Notes under the pieces: generated by a model
Databases searched by the model: none
What the model was told of the DNA's origin: nothing
What the model saw: only the letters and a program-made list of their open reading frames with translations
Translations under genes and position numbers: made by a program
NCBI GenBank assembly: GCA_963925545.1
Contig: CAWUSA010000006.1
Location: forward strand, 1 to 64,000
Length of the DNA stretch: 64,000 nucleotides
Reading direction: 5' to 3'
DNA from: TMED14 sp963925545
Lineage (GTDB): Bacteria; Bacteroidota; Bacteroidia; Flavobacteriales; Schleiferiaceae
Part shown: one piece after another, positions 24,400-33,889 of the stretch
Numbering within the stretch: the stretch's first letter is position 1
Layout of the letters: each line of letters starts with the position of its first letter

Positions 24400-26655
24400 T
24401 TAATGCGTAACACCCATGTCCCAATCTAAGTCTAAGGCTTTTCCACTTGCACTGTTTGGGGCAATCCAAAAACTGACTATTCCTGGCTCAATATAGATGT
24501 GGCCATCCGAATCTTTCACAGCTAATTGACTGCCATCAACATGAAAACGTAATTCCTTAGACTCCCCTGGCTTCAGGGAAATGCGCTGAAAGTCTATCAA
24601 CTGTTTCACTGGACGCACCCCGTGCACACTGTGATGATCACGTGCATAGAGCTGAACCACTTCCTCTACAGGATACTTGCCTTTATTTTGCACAGTTGCG
24701 GATACATAGATAAATGCGCCATGGTCTTCAGCCAATAAGGGGGCACTGTAGGCCACCTTGGAATACGTCAGACCAAAGCCAAAAGGGTATGCTGGGGCGT
24801 TAGATCCATCCCCATAGTGTGACCAGAACACCTCGGAAAGTGGTCCTGGACGACCTGTGTTGTATTGGTTATAATACAAAGGAATCTGCGCCTCATCACG
24901 CGGGAAGGTAATCGGGAGTCGACCACTAGGAGAACGCTTACCCATGAGCAAGTTGGCAATAGCGGGCCCTCCCATGGTGCCTGGTTGCCAGGCAAGCAGA
25001 ATAGCCTTAGCGCCTGCCGTTATGTCTTTAGGGAAAATGATTGGACGCCCTGCGTAGACGACGAGAACAATATTTTTCTGGACCGCCAATACTCGGCGAA
25101 TCAGCTCTTCCTGCAGACCGGGCAAATGCAAATTCAACCGGGAGCGACCCTCGCCTGATTGAAATCCATGCTCCCCCACCGCAATTACAGCTATGTCTGC
25201 TGCAGCCGCTGCTAAAACTGCGGCGGCCATACCTGAGGTGTCTGATGTATTGATCGATGCCTCCGTCGGGAAGTTGATCGGTTGAGATAATAACTGAGGG
25301 CCTTCCTTTACAACTAGGGATTTGTAGCCCCTCACCGTCCGCAGCCCCTCCTCCAAAGAAAGGGCTGTGAAATCATCGCTCGACACGCGCCAGTTCCCTA
25401 AAGGACTATTTTTTTCTTTGGCCATCGGGCCGATCAGCGCTATGCGCTGACTTTTCTTTAAGGGTAAGGCCCCGTCATTTTTAAGCAATACCGCAGACTC
25501 CTCTGCCAAGTTCTGAGCGTCCGCTGCCCAGGGAGAGCTATGAGGCTCCCACGCACCTTGACGTGCACAATAGGCATACGGATTGTCCATGAGTCCCAGT
25601 GCGTACTTTAAGCTCAGGATTCGACGAACCGCATCGTTAATCATGGACTCTTCCACCTGCCCTTCGCGAACCAGTTCCGCTAAATAGTTCACAAACGCCA
25701 AGGATTCCATATCTATATCACATCCGGCATTCGCTGCTTGCTCTGCAGCTTCTTTCAAATCTCGAGAATAGCCATGGGCACGCATCTCACCAATGGATCC
25801 CCAATCACTCACCAAAAGACCTTCAAAACCCCACTCCCCTTTCAATACTTGGGTCAATGCCTTATTCCCCGTTGCAGGAATGCCATTCATGGTATTGAAC
25901 GAATTCATGACCGTTGCCACACCAGCAGCCACGGATGCTTCAAATGGTGGGTACACAAAGTTTTGAAGGGTATACTCACTAACATCTACCGTATTGTACT
26001 CCCGGCCCGCTTCGGAAAAACCATAGCCAGCAAAGTGTTTCGCGCAGGCGGCCATGGTGGTGGGGTCACTCAAGTCGTTACCTTGAAATCCCCGGATGCG
26101 TGCCTCCGCGACGCGAGAGCCTAAATAAGGATCCTCTCCTGCTCCTTCCATGACACGTCCCCAGCGAGGGTCACGCGTCACGTCCACCATAGGAGCGAAG
26201 GTCCAGTTCAACCCATAGGCTGTAGCTTCCTCTGCGGCGTTCCGTGCACTCTTTTCCATAGCAGCCAGATCCCATGAAGCTGCCTCAGCTAAGGGAATAG
26301 GACTCAAGGTCTTGTAACCATGAATGACATCACAGGCAAAGATGAGGGGGATTCCTAGGCGTGTTTCTTCAACCGCTACACGCTGCATTGCGCGGACTTC
26401 GCCAACTCCCTGGACATTGAGAACTGAACCCACCCAACCATTTCTAAGGTGCCGGTATTTTGTTTTGGCATTTCCGCCCTCAGGAGCTGGCCCTGTGGCA
26501 TTCCAGAATCCATTGTACTGGTTCATCTGACCAACCTTTTCTTCCAAGGTCATAAGAACTAAAACGGAGTCTACCCGTTCAGAGACAGGCTTGACTTGCG
26601 CCCACAACGAGTGGCTGACACATAGCACTGTAAACAAGAGTATCTTCTTCATCAT
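24400..26655 (-). CDS. bglX: Beta-glucosidase, glycoside hydrolase family 3
   Basis: A 751-residue periplasmic enzyme with signal peptide MMKKILLFTVLCVSHSLWAQ. It has the GH3 N-terminal barrel (FAPMVDVTRDPRWGR, KHFAGYG), the nucleophile Asp284 in LLVSDWGS, the C-terminal sandwich and a fibronectin III-like end. GH3 enzymes of this type release glucose from the non-reducing ends of beta-glucan oligosaccharides. It is divergent from the tandem-domain gene across 128 bp and fits as the final depolymerising step of the adjacent SusCD/GH16 locus. Confidence 0.95.
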   Translation of the reverse strand: MMKKILLFTVLCVSHSLWAQVKPVSERVDSVLVLMTLEEKVGQMNQYNGFWNATGPAPEGGNAKTKYRHLRNGWVGSVLNVQGVGEVRAMQRVAVEETRLGIPLIFACDVIHGYKTLSPIPLAEAASWDLAAMEKSARNAAEEATAYGLNWTFAPMVDVTRDPRWGRVMEGAGEDPYLGSRVAEARIRGFQGNDLSDPTTMAACAKHFAGYGFSEAGREYNTVDVSEYTLQNFVYPPFEASVAAGVATVMNSFNTMNGIPATGNKALTQVLKGEWGFEGLLVSDWGSIGEMRAHGYSRDLKEAAEQAANAGCDIDMESLAFVNYLAELVREGQVEESMINDAVRRILSLKYALGLMDNPYAYCARQGAWEPHSSPWAADAQNLAEESAVLLKNDGALPLKKSQRIALIGPMAKEKNSPLGNWRVSSDDFTALSLEEGLRTVRGYKSLVVKEGPQLLSQPINFPTEASINTSDTSGMAAAVLAAAAADIAVIAVGEHGFQSGEGRSRLNLHLPGLQEELIRRVLAVQKNIVLVVYAGRPIIFPKDITAGAKAILLAWQPGTMGGPAIANLLMGKRSPSGRLPITFPRDEAQIPLYYNQYNTGRPGPLSEVFWSHYGDGSNAPAYPFGFGLTYSKVAYSAPLLAEDHGAFIYVSATVQNKGKYPVEEVVQLYARDHHSVHGVRPVKQLIDFQRISLKPGESKELRFHVDGSQLAVKDSDGHIYIEPGIVSFWIAPNSASGKALDLDWDMGVTH

Positions 26656-26748
26656 AATATTGAGGGATAAAGCATAAGCATGAAATACCTAGAGAATTTT
26701 TCACCAAGTTATGGTACAAAAAACAATTTCTATTTATAATTGTTGTAT

Positions 26749-26767
26749 TATTGTCATAAGTACTATT
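26749..26767. promoter_or_regulatory. Degenerate palindrome in the divergent GH3/tandem-domain promoter
   Basis: TATTGTC-ATAAG-TACTATT has the spacing of the perfect palindrome at 24170-24188 and matches it at 11 of 14 arm positions. It ends 16 bases before the start of the tandem-domain gene and about 94 bp from the GH3 start. It may be a second operator of the Nudix regulator. Confidence 0.35.
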
Positions 26768-26783
26768 ATTCAATAAACTAAAA

Positions 26784-27770
26784 ATGAAAATCATGAAAAA
26801 AACACTTACACTTATGGCAATGGCCATTTTGGGAAGTGCTTTTGCGCAAACCAATGTCACCTTTCAGGTGGACATGAACAACTTCACAGGCACTTTCACT
26901 GCTCCTGAAGTAAACGGCACGTTTAATAGCTGGTGTGGCAACTGCGCTGCAATGACAGATGCTGACAGCAACAATGTGTGGGAAGTAACAATTGCACTTA
27001 CCGCCGGTGACACGGTTGAGTACAAATACTCTCATGACGCCTGGACCGGTCAAGAAACCAATGACTCAACCGCAGCGTGTACGAACGGCAACACAACGAA
27101 CACAAACCGCGTATTGGTTGTGCCTGCTGCAGCGACTACACTGCCTGTCGTTTGCTGGGGTTCATGTGGCCCCTGCACTTCACCTGTAGATGTAACCTTC
27201 CAGGTAGACATGCAGTTGTACACCACGAGTTTCACAGCTCCCGAGGTGAATGGTACGTTTAATAGCTGGTGCGGCAATTGTGCTGCCATGACTGACGCAG
27301 ACGGTGACAACGTATGGGATGTGACCATTAGCTTGAATGCAGGTGACACGGTTGAGTACAAATACTCTCATGACGCTTGGACTGGCCAGGAAACCAATGA
27401 CCCAACCGCAGCGTGTACGAACGGCAACGCAACGTACACAAACCGTGTATTGGTTGTGCCTGCTGCGTCTGACACTCTGGACGTTGTTTGCTGGGCTTCA
27501 TGTGGCCCATGTTCGGGTGTTAGCCTGGATGAAGAAGCAACTATCATGACGCTTACTCCAAACCCTGCTAACGAAGGATTGAATGTAGACTTTGCTGGAA
27601 ATCAAGGCAACTACGCAATCATGACTTTGAACGGTCAAGTTGTTGCATCGGGTGCATTAGTGCACGGTCAAAATGACGTGACTACAGCAGCCCTCCCTAA
27701 TGGAGTCTACATTGTTCGCGTTGCTAGCGAGCAAGGTGAGAGCATGCAAAAACTAGCTATTCGCCACTAA
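26784..27770 (+). CDS. T9SS-exported protein with two tandem carbohydrate-binding-like domains
   Basis: A 328-residue secreted protein. Signal peptide: MKIMKKTLTLMAMAILGSAFAQ. Residues 24-135 and 136-247 are two copies of one 112-residue domain (NVTFQVDM, APEVNGTFNSWCGNCAAMTD, DTVEYKYSHDAWTGQE), each with several cysteines. The pattern of a beta-sandwich with GTFNSW and EYKY resembles starch/glycogen-binding-type modules. The last 75 residues form a T9SS sorting domain (LTPNPANEGLNVDF, PNGVYIVRVASEQGE). It is divergent from GH3 and precedes SusC, so surface glycan binding is likely. I could not assign a CBM family. Confidence 0.8.
   Translation: MKIMKKTLTLMAMAILGSAFAQTNVTFQVDMNNFTGTFTAPEVNGTFNSWCGNCAAMTDADSNNVWEVTIALTAGDTVEYKYSHDAWTGQETNDSTAACTNGNTTNTNRVLVVPAAATTLPVVCWGSCGPCTSPVDVTFQVDMQLYTTSFTAPEVNGTFNSWCGNCAAMTDADGDNVWDVTISLNAGDTVEYKYSHDAWTGQETNDPTAACTNGNATYTNRVLVVPAASDTLDVVCWASCGPCSGVSLDEEATIMTLTPNPANEGLNVDFAGNQGNYAIMTLNGQVVASGALVHGQNDVTTAALPNGVYIVRVASEQGESMQKLAIRH
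26853..27524 (+). repeat. Tandem duplication of a 336-bp coding unit
   Basis: Two in-frame copies with a 336-bp period (starting at 26853 and 27189). Long stretches are near-identical at DNA level, for example GACACGGTTGAGTACAAATA in both copies. The low divergence at many third positions implies a recent duplication or ongoing gene conversion between copies. Confidence 0.9.
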
Positions 27771-27791
27771 ATCGGTTTTATATTGAGAACT

Positions 27792-27821
27792 AAGGCCCGG
27801 CAAAAAACCGGGCCTTTTTAT
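27792..27821 (+). terminator. Intrinsic terminator before susC
   Basis: A 9-bp stem (AAGGCCCGG / CCGGGCCTT) with a seven-base A-rich loop is followed by a T tract. It separates the tandem-domain gene from susC, which must therefore have its own promoter in the following 48 bases or rely on readthrough. Confidence 0.9.
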
Positions 27822-27868
27822 TCTCAGTCAATTAAAGTCTTAACACCTGACACAAAAGCTAGACTATC

Positions 27869-30800
27869 ATGCACTCAACGATTAGAATCTTACTGCTGCC
27901 AATATTACTTCTATGCTGTCCTTGGTTTGCCTCGGCCCAAACGATTAGCCTGTCTGGACAGGTTACGCTTCGTTCGGATCGCGGCCCCATGAATGGCGTT
28001 CTAGTACACATTCCACAAGGAGAGCGTACGATGACTAATTCTGAAGGGCAATTCACGCTTTCTGCGGAAATCGGCGATTCCATCATTTTTGAAATATTTG
28101 GTTTTAAACGCCAGGGTCTGATCGTTAAAGATGGCCTCCCACTTAGCGTGTCTTTGAAGGAGCTATCCACGGAACTACAAGAAATTGTAATCACAGGATA
28201 CGGCAGTTCTAGCAAAAAAGAAATCACAGGCGCCATCTCCGTGGTGAAAAGTGAAGAGATCACAAAACTCAACATCCCACGTATGGACCAAGCCCTTCAA
28301 GGGCAAGTTTCTGGTGTTGTTATCAATACCAATTCTGGCTCACCCGGCGGGTCCACTAGTATTCGAATTCGGGGGCTGAGCACATTTGGAGACAATGACC
28401 CATTGATCTTGGTGGATGATGTCGTCTACGATTCGGAAGGACTGAATGCGCTCAACCCCAACGACATAGCCTCCATCAATGTCATTAAAGATGGAACAGC
28501 CTCCATTTTTGGTGTTCGTGCAGCTAATGGCGTGATCCTTATTGAAACAAAAAAGGGCCAAAAAGGACGTGCCCCAGTTTTTGAGTACAGCAGCTATCTG
28601 GGTGTGCAGCAAACTGCGAAACGACTTGGCCTACTGAATGCACAAGAATATGCCGTGCTAAAAAACAACGCCTTTTTGAACGGCGGCCAGACTCAACCCT
28701 TTACTAATACCAACATCGGTGTCGGCACTGATTGGCAGGAAGCCGTTTTCCAAACAGCCATGACCTCAAGCCAAAGCCTCAGCGCTACAGGGAGCAGTGA
28801 CCAAACAACCTACTCTATTGGGGGTTCATATTTCAGCCAAGACGGCATTGTTGGAGGTGATAAAAGCAACTTTACTCGCTACAATGGACGAGTGAACCTA
28901 AGCACGGACATGACCCCAAATCTGCGTCTAAATTCAGTCTTTTTGTTTACGCACGAAGAGCGAAAAACCCTTCCAGAAAACGGCATAGGTTCGGTTTTGT
29001 TTAATAGCATTAATGCCTACCCCACGGAGCCCGTCCGCGAGGAAGATGGACGCTACAGCTATCTTGCCCTAGTTGGTGACATCATTAACCCACTGGCTCA
29101 AATGGCAAACACCTTCAATGTTGGCCGCGTGAATAAATTTGTAGGCAAAGAAGAGCTTGTATGGGAGCTATCAGACAACCTTACATGGACGAACCGGCTC
29201 AATTACAACTACGCAATAGTTGATGGGCGTGTATTCTCCCCTCTGGTCTGGTACGGGCCTGGAAAAGCTCAAAACACTGCCTTAAATGCCAACCTCGATG
29301 CCCCATTGATGGTGTTAGCAGAGGGTTTTTCCTTGGAGCGTGGGCCGAGTGTTTATCAGCACCGGGACACATATGGAGATTTAGCATTTGAATCCTACCT
29401 AAACTACGATCGACAGTTTGGCGAGAGCCACAGCCTTAAAGCCACAGCTGGCACGAGCGTATTTACCCGTCAAGGTCAAGGTTTAGGAGCATGGGCTTTC
29501 AACACACCGAATAACAGCTGGGATTATGCTGACATTTCAGCCAGCCAAGCGGCTGGAGGCTATTTAAACGGCGCAAGCAGCTTCTTCTTCGAAGAACGAT
29601 TGCTTTCTGCTTTTGGCCGCGCAGAATACGCCTTCAAAAAACGCTACCTCTTTTCCGGAGTGCTTCGCCGTGATGGCTCTTCTAAATTTGGCCCCAATGC
29701 ACGCTGGGGATTATTTCCCGCCATTTCAGGTGCCTGGATAATCTCAGATGAGCCAGACTATGGATTCTCAAACCAAGTAGACTTCGCCAAGCTACGTATC
29801 AGTTATGGCGTTGCAGGGAATGACCAAATACCAAATTTTGCATACCGAGCCCTACTCAATGGCGAAGGGGTCTACCCATTCAGTGATCTCCTAACTCCAG
29901 GCGTGGCCATTGGACGCGCGTCCAACCCTGACCTTAAATGGGAGAGCACAAAGCAATCCAATATTGGATTGGATTTACGCATTCGAAATAGCGTCAATGT
30001 GACCTTGAATGCCTTCGTAAAGCGCACAAGTGATCTCCTCTTCCAGCCGGAAGTTTCTGGCGTATTAGGTACATACAGTGCAGGAGGCTATCCTCCGTTC
30101 ATTAACGCAGGCGATGTACGAAACCGAGGACTAGAGATGGAACTAGGCTATGCTACCAAACCTATTCTGCCTTGGAACTTCAGTGCCAATTTCAATATGA
30201 CATTGCTCCAGAACAAGGTTCTTCGTGTACCTGATGGCGTGGATTTCATCCCCGGCGCGGGATTTGGAGTGGGTGGCAATGTGGCTACACGGTTTGAGGC
30301 TGGCTTCCCTATTGGGTATTTTCATGGCTTTGTAACGGATGGTATTTTCCAGAGCCAAGAAGAAATTGACAATAGTACCGTCACACAAGCCGGTGCTCAT
30401 GTTGGCGACCTCCGTTTTGTAGACATCGACGGCGATGGCACAATCAACTTCAGTGACAACTCAGACAAAACCCAGATTGGGTCACCTATCCCCGACATAA
30501 CCTTTGGCTTGAATCTAAGTTATCGCTACATGGCATGGGATGTGAGTACTAACCTATACGCTGCCCTGGGTCAAGAGATTATTAGGAACTATGAACGTCA
30601 ACAGCCCTACGCCAACATGCTAGACTATACAATTGGTAGATGGACCGGCAATGGGAGCTCTACCACTGTGCCCCGGTTGACCACTTCCCTCACTCGGAAC
30701 ACGGTATTTTCAGATTATTTTGTAGAGAAAGGCGATTTCTTGCGTGTTCGAAACCTCCAGGTGGGCTACACACTCCCAAAAATCCTCTCTACAAGCTTAG

Positions 30801-30973
30801 GAGCTAAGAAGGTTCGTGCTTACCTCTCAGCCAATAATCTCTACACCCTTACGGGTTACTCAGGATTTGATCCTGACATAGGAAACTTTGGGGGTGTTTT
30901 AGCAGCCGGAGTCGACTACGGCTTCTACCCTCAGGCTCGCACCTTTATGTTCGGTTTAACTTTACAATTCTAA
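27869..30973 (+). CDS. SusC/RagA-family TonB-dependent transporter
   Basis: A 1034-residue outer-membrane transporter. Signal peptide to ASAQ, then a carboxypeptidase-regulatory-like domain (ISLSGQVTLRSDRGPMNGVL). The TonB-box region is EIVITGYGSSSKKEITGAIS. The SusC plug signatures are LQGQVSGVVINTNSGSPGG and SINVIKDGTASIFGVRAANG, followed by a long barrel that ends ARTFMFGLTLQF. With the SusD gene four bases downstream, it forms the oligosaccharide importer of the locus. The SusCD partners GH16 and GH3 suggest beta-1,3-glucan as substrate. Confidence 0.97.
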   Translation: MHSTIRILLLPILLLCCPWFASAQTISLSGQVTLRSDRGPMNGVLVHIPQGERTMTNSEGQFTLSAEIGDSIIFEIFGFKRQGLIVKDGLPLSVSLKELSTELQEIVITGYGSSSKKEITGAISVVKSEEITKLNIPRMDQALQGQVSGVVINTNSGSPGGSTSIRIRGLSTFGDNDPLILVDDVVYDSEGLNALNPNDIASINVIKDGTASIFGVRAANGVILIETKKGQKGRAPVFEYSSYLGVQQTAKRLGLLNAQEYAVLKNNAFLNGGQTQPFTNTNIGVGTDWQEAVFQTAMTSSQSLSATGSSDQTTYSIGGSYFSQDGIVGGDKSNFTRYNGRVNLSTDMTPNLRLNSVFLFTHEERKTLPENGIGSVLFNSINAYPTEPVREEDGRYSYLALVGDIINPLAQMANTFNVGRVNKFVGKEELVWELSDNLTWTNRLNYNYAIVDGRVFSPLVWYGPGKAQNTALNANLDAPLMVLAEGFSLERGPSVYQHRDTYGDLAFESYLNYDRQFGESHSLKATAGTSVFTRQGQGLGAWAFNTPNNSWDYADISASQAAGGYLNGASSFFFEERLLSAFGRAEYAFKKRYLFSGVLRRDGSSKFGPNARWGLFPAISGAWIISDEPDYGFSNQVDFAKLRISYGVAGNDQIPNFAYRALLNGEGVYPFSDLLTPGVAIGRASNPDLKWESTKQSNIGLDLRIRNSVNVTLNAFVKRTSDLLFQPEVSGVLGTYSAGGYPPFINAGDVRNRGLEMELGYATKPILPWNFSANFNMTLLQNKVLRVPDGVDFIPGAGFGVGGNVATRFEAGFPIGYFHGFVTDGIFQSQEEIDNSTVTQAGAHVGDLRFVDIDGDGTINFSDNSDKTQIGSPIPDITFGLNLSYRYMAWDVSTNLYAALGQEIIRNYERQQPYANMLDYTIGRWTGNGSSTTVPRLTTSLTRNTVFSDYFVEKGDFLRVRNLQVGYTLPKILSTSLGAKKVRAYLSANNLYTLTGYSGFDPDIGNFGGVLAAGVDYGFYPQARTFMFGLTLQF

Positions 30974-30976
30974 GCC

Positions 30977-32449
30977 ATGAAAACACGGTATACTCCCCTC
31001 GTGCTGTTTAGCTTCATAGCCATATCTGTAGGCAGCTGTGAGAACTTCCTAGATGTTCAGCCTCGTTATGTACAGGATGCAGAAAACTACTTTAATCAGC
31101 CTTCCGATTATGAGATGGCGCTTACTGCGGCCTATGACTTACTACAAACCTCCTACCTCACGCAATGGATTGGTGAAATCGCTTCCGGCAATGCCATTGC
31201 TGGAGGAGAAAGTGTGACTGACACGGAAGGCCTTCATCAGATTGAGGGCATGACCCACAATGCAGTCAACAATGAGCTCCGAAGTATTTTCCGGTGGAAC
31301 TACTCAGGGATTGCTCGGGTCAACTACATGATGGAATTCCAGGATAAGATTGACTTTCCAGGGAAAAACGGAATTTTGGGCCAAGCACGCTTTCTTCGAG
31401 CCTACTACTATTTTGAACTGACAAAATATTTTGGCGATGTGCCCCTTGTCATAGACGAGCGCCTAGGTGCAGATCAAGTGACTAAGTTGGATCGAAGCCC
31501 TAGTAGTGTTGTCTATGCACAAATCGAATCTGATTTGCGCTTTGCTTCCTCTACCCTGCCCTGGAGCAACCCCGAGAAAGGCAGAGTTGACAAGGGAGCT
31601 GCCCTTGCGCTCTTAGGGAAGGTTCAATTGTATCAAGGCAAGCATGCTGAGGCTGTAATCAGTTTAGATTCAGTCATCAACTTTGGTGGGTATGCCTTAG
31701 TGGCAGATTACGACACCCTGTGGTTTGCTGCCAATGAAAATAATAGCGAAACCGTCTTTGATATTGAGTATTCTGGACTTGAAGGGGGTGGCTACGGCTG
31801 CATGGTCTGTTTGGAAGGGAATGCAGCTGCTGGCTTTAACGGCATACGTCAATACGATGGACCTTTTTACAGTGATGGCAATAGCTATAACTTACCTACC
31901 CAAGACCTATATGACGCCTTTGATTCCAGTGATATACGCCGTGACGCCACTATCCTGGACTTGGATGCCTTCATCGCAGCTCAGCCAAATGCAAGCAGCA
32001 TCTCCTATGCCATCGGCGGTGGTGGTCATACGGGCTTCTACAACAATAAGTACATCAAGCGTCAAGCTGAATTGGGCCTACCCGACAACGACCTTACATC
32101 TCCGCTAAATTATAAAGTCATTCGCTATGCCGATGTCCTATTGATGGCAGCAGAAGCAAATGTTCAGGAAGGGAATGATGGCCAAGCACTTTCCTATGTG
32201 AATAGTGTTCGGGCTCGTGTCAACATGCCAGCCCGGGTCTCAGGAGGCAGCGCCTTGCTAGCTGATATCTTTACCGAACGCCGCCTCGAACTATCCGGAG
32301 AAGGTCTTCACTTTTGGGACCTGTTACGCAGTGGTCAAGCAGCGCAATCTATTACCAACTTCCAAGTTGGGAAGCATGAAATTTTTCCAATCCCTCAGGT
32401 AGAAATTGATCTAGCCGGAGGAATCTGGAGCCAAAACTCTGGATATTAA
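30977..32449 (+). CDS. SusD/RagB-family glycan-binding lipoprotein
   Basis: A 490-residue surface lipoprotein with lipobox SVGSC (Cys21). The SusD pattern is clear: NFLDVQP near the N-terminus, RFLRAYYYFELTKYFGDVPLV in the TPR-like core, and LSYVNSVRARVNMP and ERRLELSGEGLHFWDLLRSG near the C-terminus. SusD caps the SusC barrel and captures oligosaccharides. It starts four bases after the SusC stop, as is usual for this pair. Confidence 0.97.
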   Translation: MKTRYTPLVLFSFIAISVGSCENFLDVQPRYVQDAENYFNQPSDYEMALTAAYDLLQTSYLTQWIGEIASGNAIAGGESVTDTEGLHQIEGMTHNAVNNELRSIFRWNYSGIARVNYMMEFQDKIDFPGKNGILGQARFLRAYYYFELTKYFGDVPLVIDERLGADQVTKLDRSPSSVVYAQIESDLRFASSTLPWSNPEKGRVDKGAALALLGKVQLYQGKHAEAVISLDSVINFGGYALVADYDTLWFAANENNSETVFDIEYSGLEGGGYGCMVCLEGNAAAGFNGIRQYDGPFYSDGNSYNLPTQDLYDAFDSSDIRRDATILDLDAFIAAQPNASSISYAIGGGGHTGFYNNKYIKRQAELGLPDNDLTSPLNYKVIRYADVLLMAAEANVQEGNDGQALSYVNSVRARVNMPARVSGGSALLADIFTERRLELSGEGLHFWDLLRSGQAAQSITNFQVGKHEIFPIPQVEIDLAGGIWSQNSGY

Positions 32450-32487
32450 TACGTTCATTAACCACATCAATCTAAAACCTCAAAACC

Positions 32488-33831
32488 ATGAATGCACCCA
32501 CTAGCATTTGGCGCCAAAACTGGACGCTCTTAGCCATAACCCTTCTCATTTCCGTCAGCTGTGAAAAAAAGCCTTCTTTGGGCGACCCTCCTACAGCAGA
32601 AGATGCAGAATTCACCTTCATGCCCTCGGCAAGTAATCAGAATATCATTGAATTCACTGCGAATAACGCTACGCTACAAGCATCCTGGGATTTTGGAAAT
32701 GGCGCAACAAGTGGAGGAACTAGCGCTTCGAGCCCCTACCCGTTCGCCGGCACATATACCGTAACCTTAACGGTTCAAAACTCTGGCGGCAGCGCAAGCA
32801 GCTCTCAGGATGTTGTAATTGTCCAAGATGACCCCAGCCTGGTAAGCAGCCCTATCTACAACCTTTTAACAGGTGGCTCCTCTAAAACCTGGGCGGTTGA
32901 TTCAGCAAGCATTGGACACATGGGAGTAGGTCCAAACCCTTCTTCAGCCAGCTCGGGAGATTACCCTGAATATTGGGCTGCAGGTGTCAATGATAAATCA
33001 GGTGCGGGTATCTATAATGACCGCTATACATTTCACCTACAGGATTACAGTTTTGATCATGTGACCAACGGGGACATCTACGTCAATGCTGCTTCTGCCG
33101 GAAATGCTCCATTCACCGACACTGCGTCATGCTTAGTAGGTGACTTCACGGCATCCACCCCCAATGCCATGGGTGAAACATGGACCTTGAACGAGGGTGC
33201 AGACACATCGATCACCCTCAGCGGTAATGCGATGGTCGGATTCTGGACTGGTGTTCAGACTTACAAGATCGTGTCCATTGACTCGAATGAGATTTTCCTT
33301 CGTTACGAAGACAGTCAGGATGCAAGCCTTGCTTGGTACATTCGCTTGGTGCCTGTAGGATTTGTTAGTGATCCCGGACCTCCTGCTACCACGTACGCAT
33401 TACCTATCGACTTTGAAGCCATTCAACCCACATTCGCCACATTTGGCAACAGCACCTTCGGTATTGTAAGCAATCCGGATGCCACGGGTGCTAATACCAG
33501 TGCAAACGTTTTGGAAACAGTTCACGGAAATGAAACATGGGCTGGTCTCTTGGTCGATCTAAACGCCAAACTGGACTTTGGAACAGAAAAAACCATCAAA
33601 CTTATGGTGTGGGCACCCGACACGGGAACGTTCCGCCTAAAGCTAGAAGACCAAACAGCGCCTAGCCAATTTGTAGAAATGGATCAGTCCGTGACCGTGG
33701 CACAAGCATGGACGGAACTTACTTTTGACCTCACAGGCACAGGTACTCTCTATGATAGACTAGTTGTCTTCCCTGGCTGGAATGTCTCTAATGCTGGAAC
33801 CTTCTATGTAGACAACATCAAGCAAGAATAA
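32488..33831 (+). CDS. PKD-domain surface lipoprotein of the glucan locus
   Basis: A 447-residue lipoprotein (lipobox SVSC, Cys25). Residues about 40-112 are a PKD domain (ASWDFGNGATSGG, YPFAGTYTVTLTVQNSGG). The middle part (about 115-290) and the C-terminal domain (about 300-447, with ATFGNSTFGIVSNPDATG and TFYVDNIKQE) look like beta-sandwich glycan-binding modules. Proteins like this follow SusD in many laminarin-type loci and help hold the polysaccharide at the cell surface. The direct glycan target is inferred. Confidence 0.82.
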   Translation: MNAPTSIWRQNWTLLAITLLISVSCEKKPSLGDPPTAEDAEFTFMPSASNQNIIEFTANNATLQASWDFGNGATSGGTSASSPYPFAGTYTVTLTVQNSGGSASSSQDVVIVQDDPSLVSSPIYNLLTGGSSKTWAVDSASIGHMGVGPNPSSASSGDYPEYWAAGVNDKSGAGIYNDRYTFHLQDYSFDHVTNGDIYVNAASAGNAPFTDTASCLVGDFTASTPNAMGETWTLNEGADTSITLSGNAMVGFWTGVQTYKIVSIDSNEIFLRYEDSQDASLAWYIRLVPVGFVSDPGPPATTYALPIDFEAIQPTFATFGNSTFGIVSNPDATGANTSANVLETVHGNETWAGLLVDLNAKLDFGTEKTIKLMVWAPDTGTFRLKLEDQTAPSQFVEMDQSVTVAQAWTELTFDLTGTGTLYDRLVVFPGWNVSNAGTFYVDNIKQE

Positions 33832-33850
33832 TTTTTGTTTTCCTTCAATC

Positions 33851-33885
33851 AAGGTGGGCGGTTTACACCGCCCACCTTATTTTTG
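33851..33885 (+). terminator. Intrinsic terminator within the PUL, before GH16
   Basis: A perfect 12-bp stem (AAGGTGGGCGGT / ACCGCCCACCTT) closes a four-base loop and is followed by ATTTTT. It lies 19 bases after the PKD-lipoprotein stop and ends just before the GH16 ATG. It probably lowers or separates GH16 transcription from the SusCD transcript. Confidence 0.88.
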
Positions 33886-33889
33886 CCCT

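Noticed and set aside
24287..24403. 38-codon plus-strand frame with a hydrophobic start
   Set aside because: It is short, overlaps the GH3 stop and resembles nothing known; it could be a decayed signal-peptide remnant, but cannot be supported as a gene.
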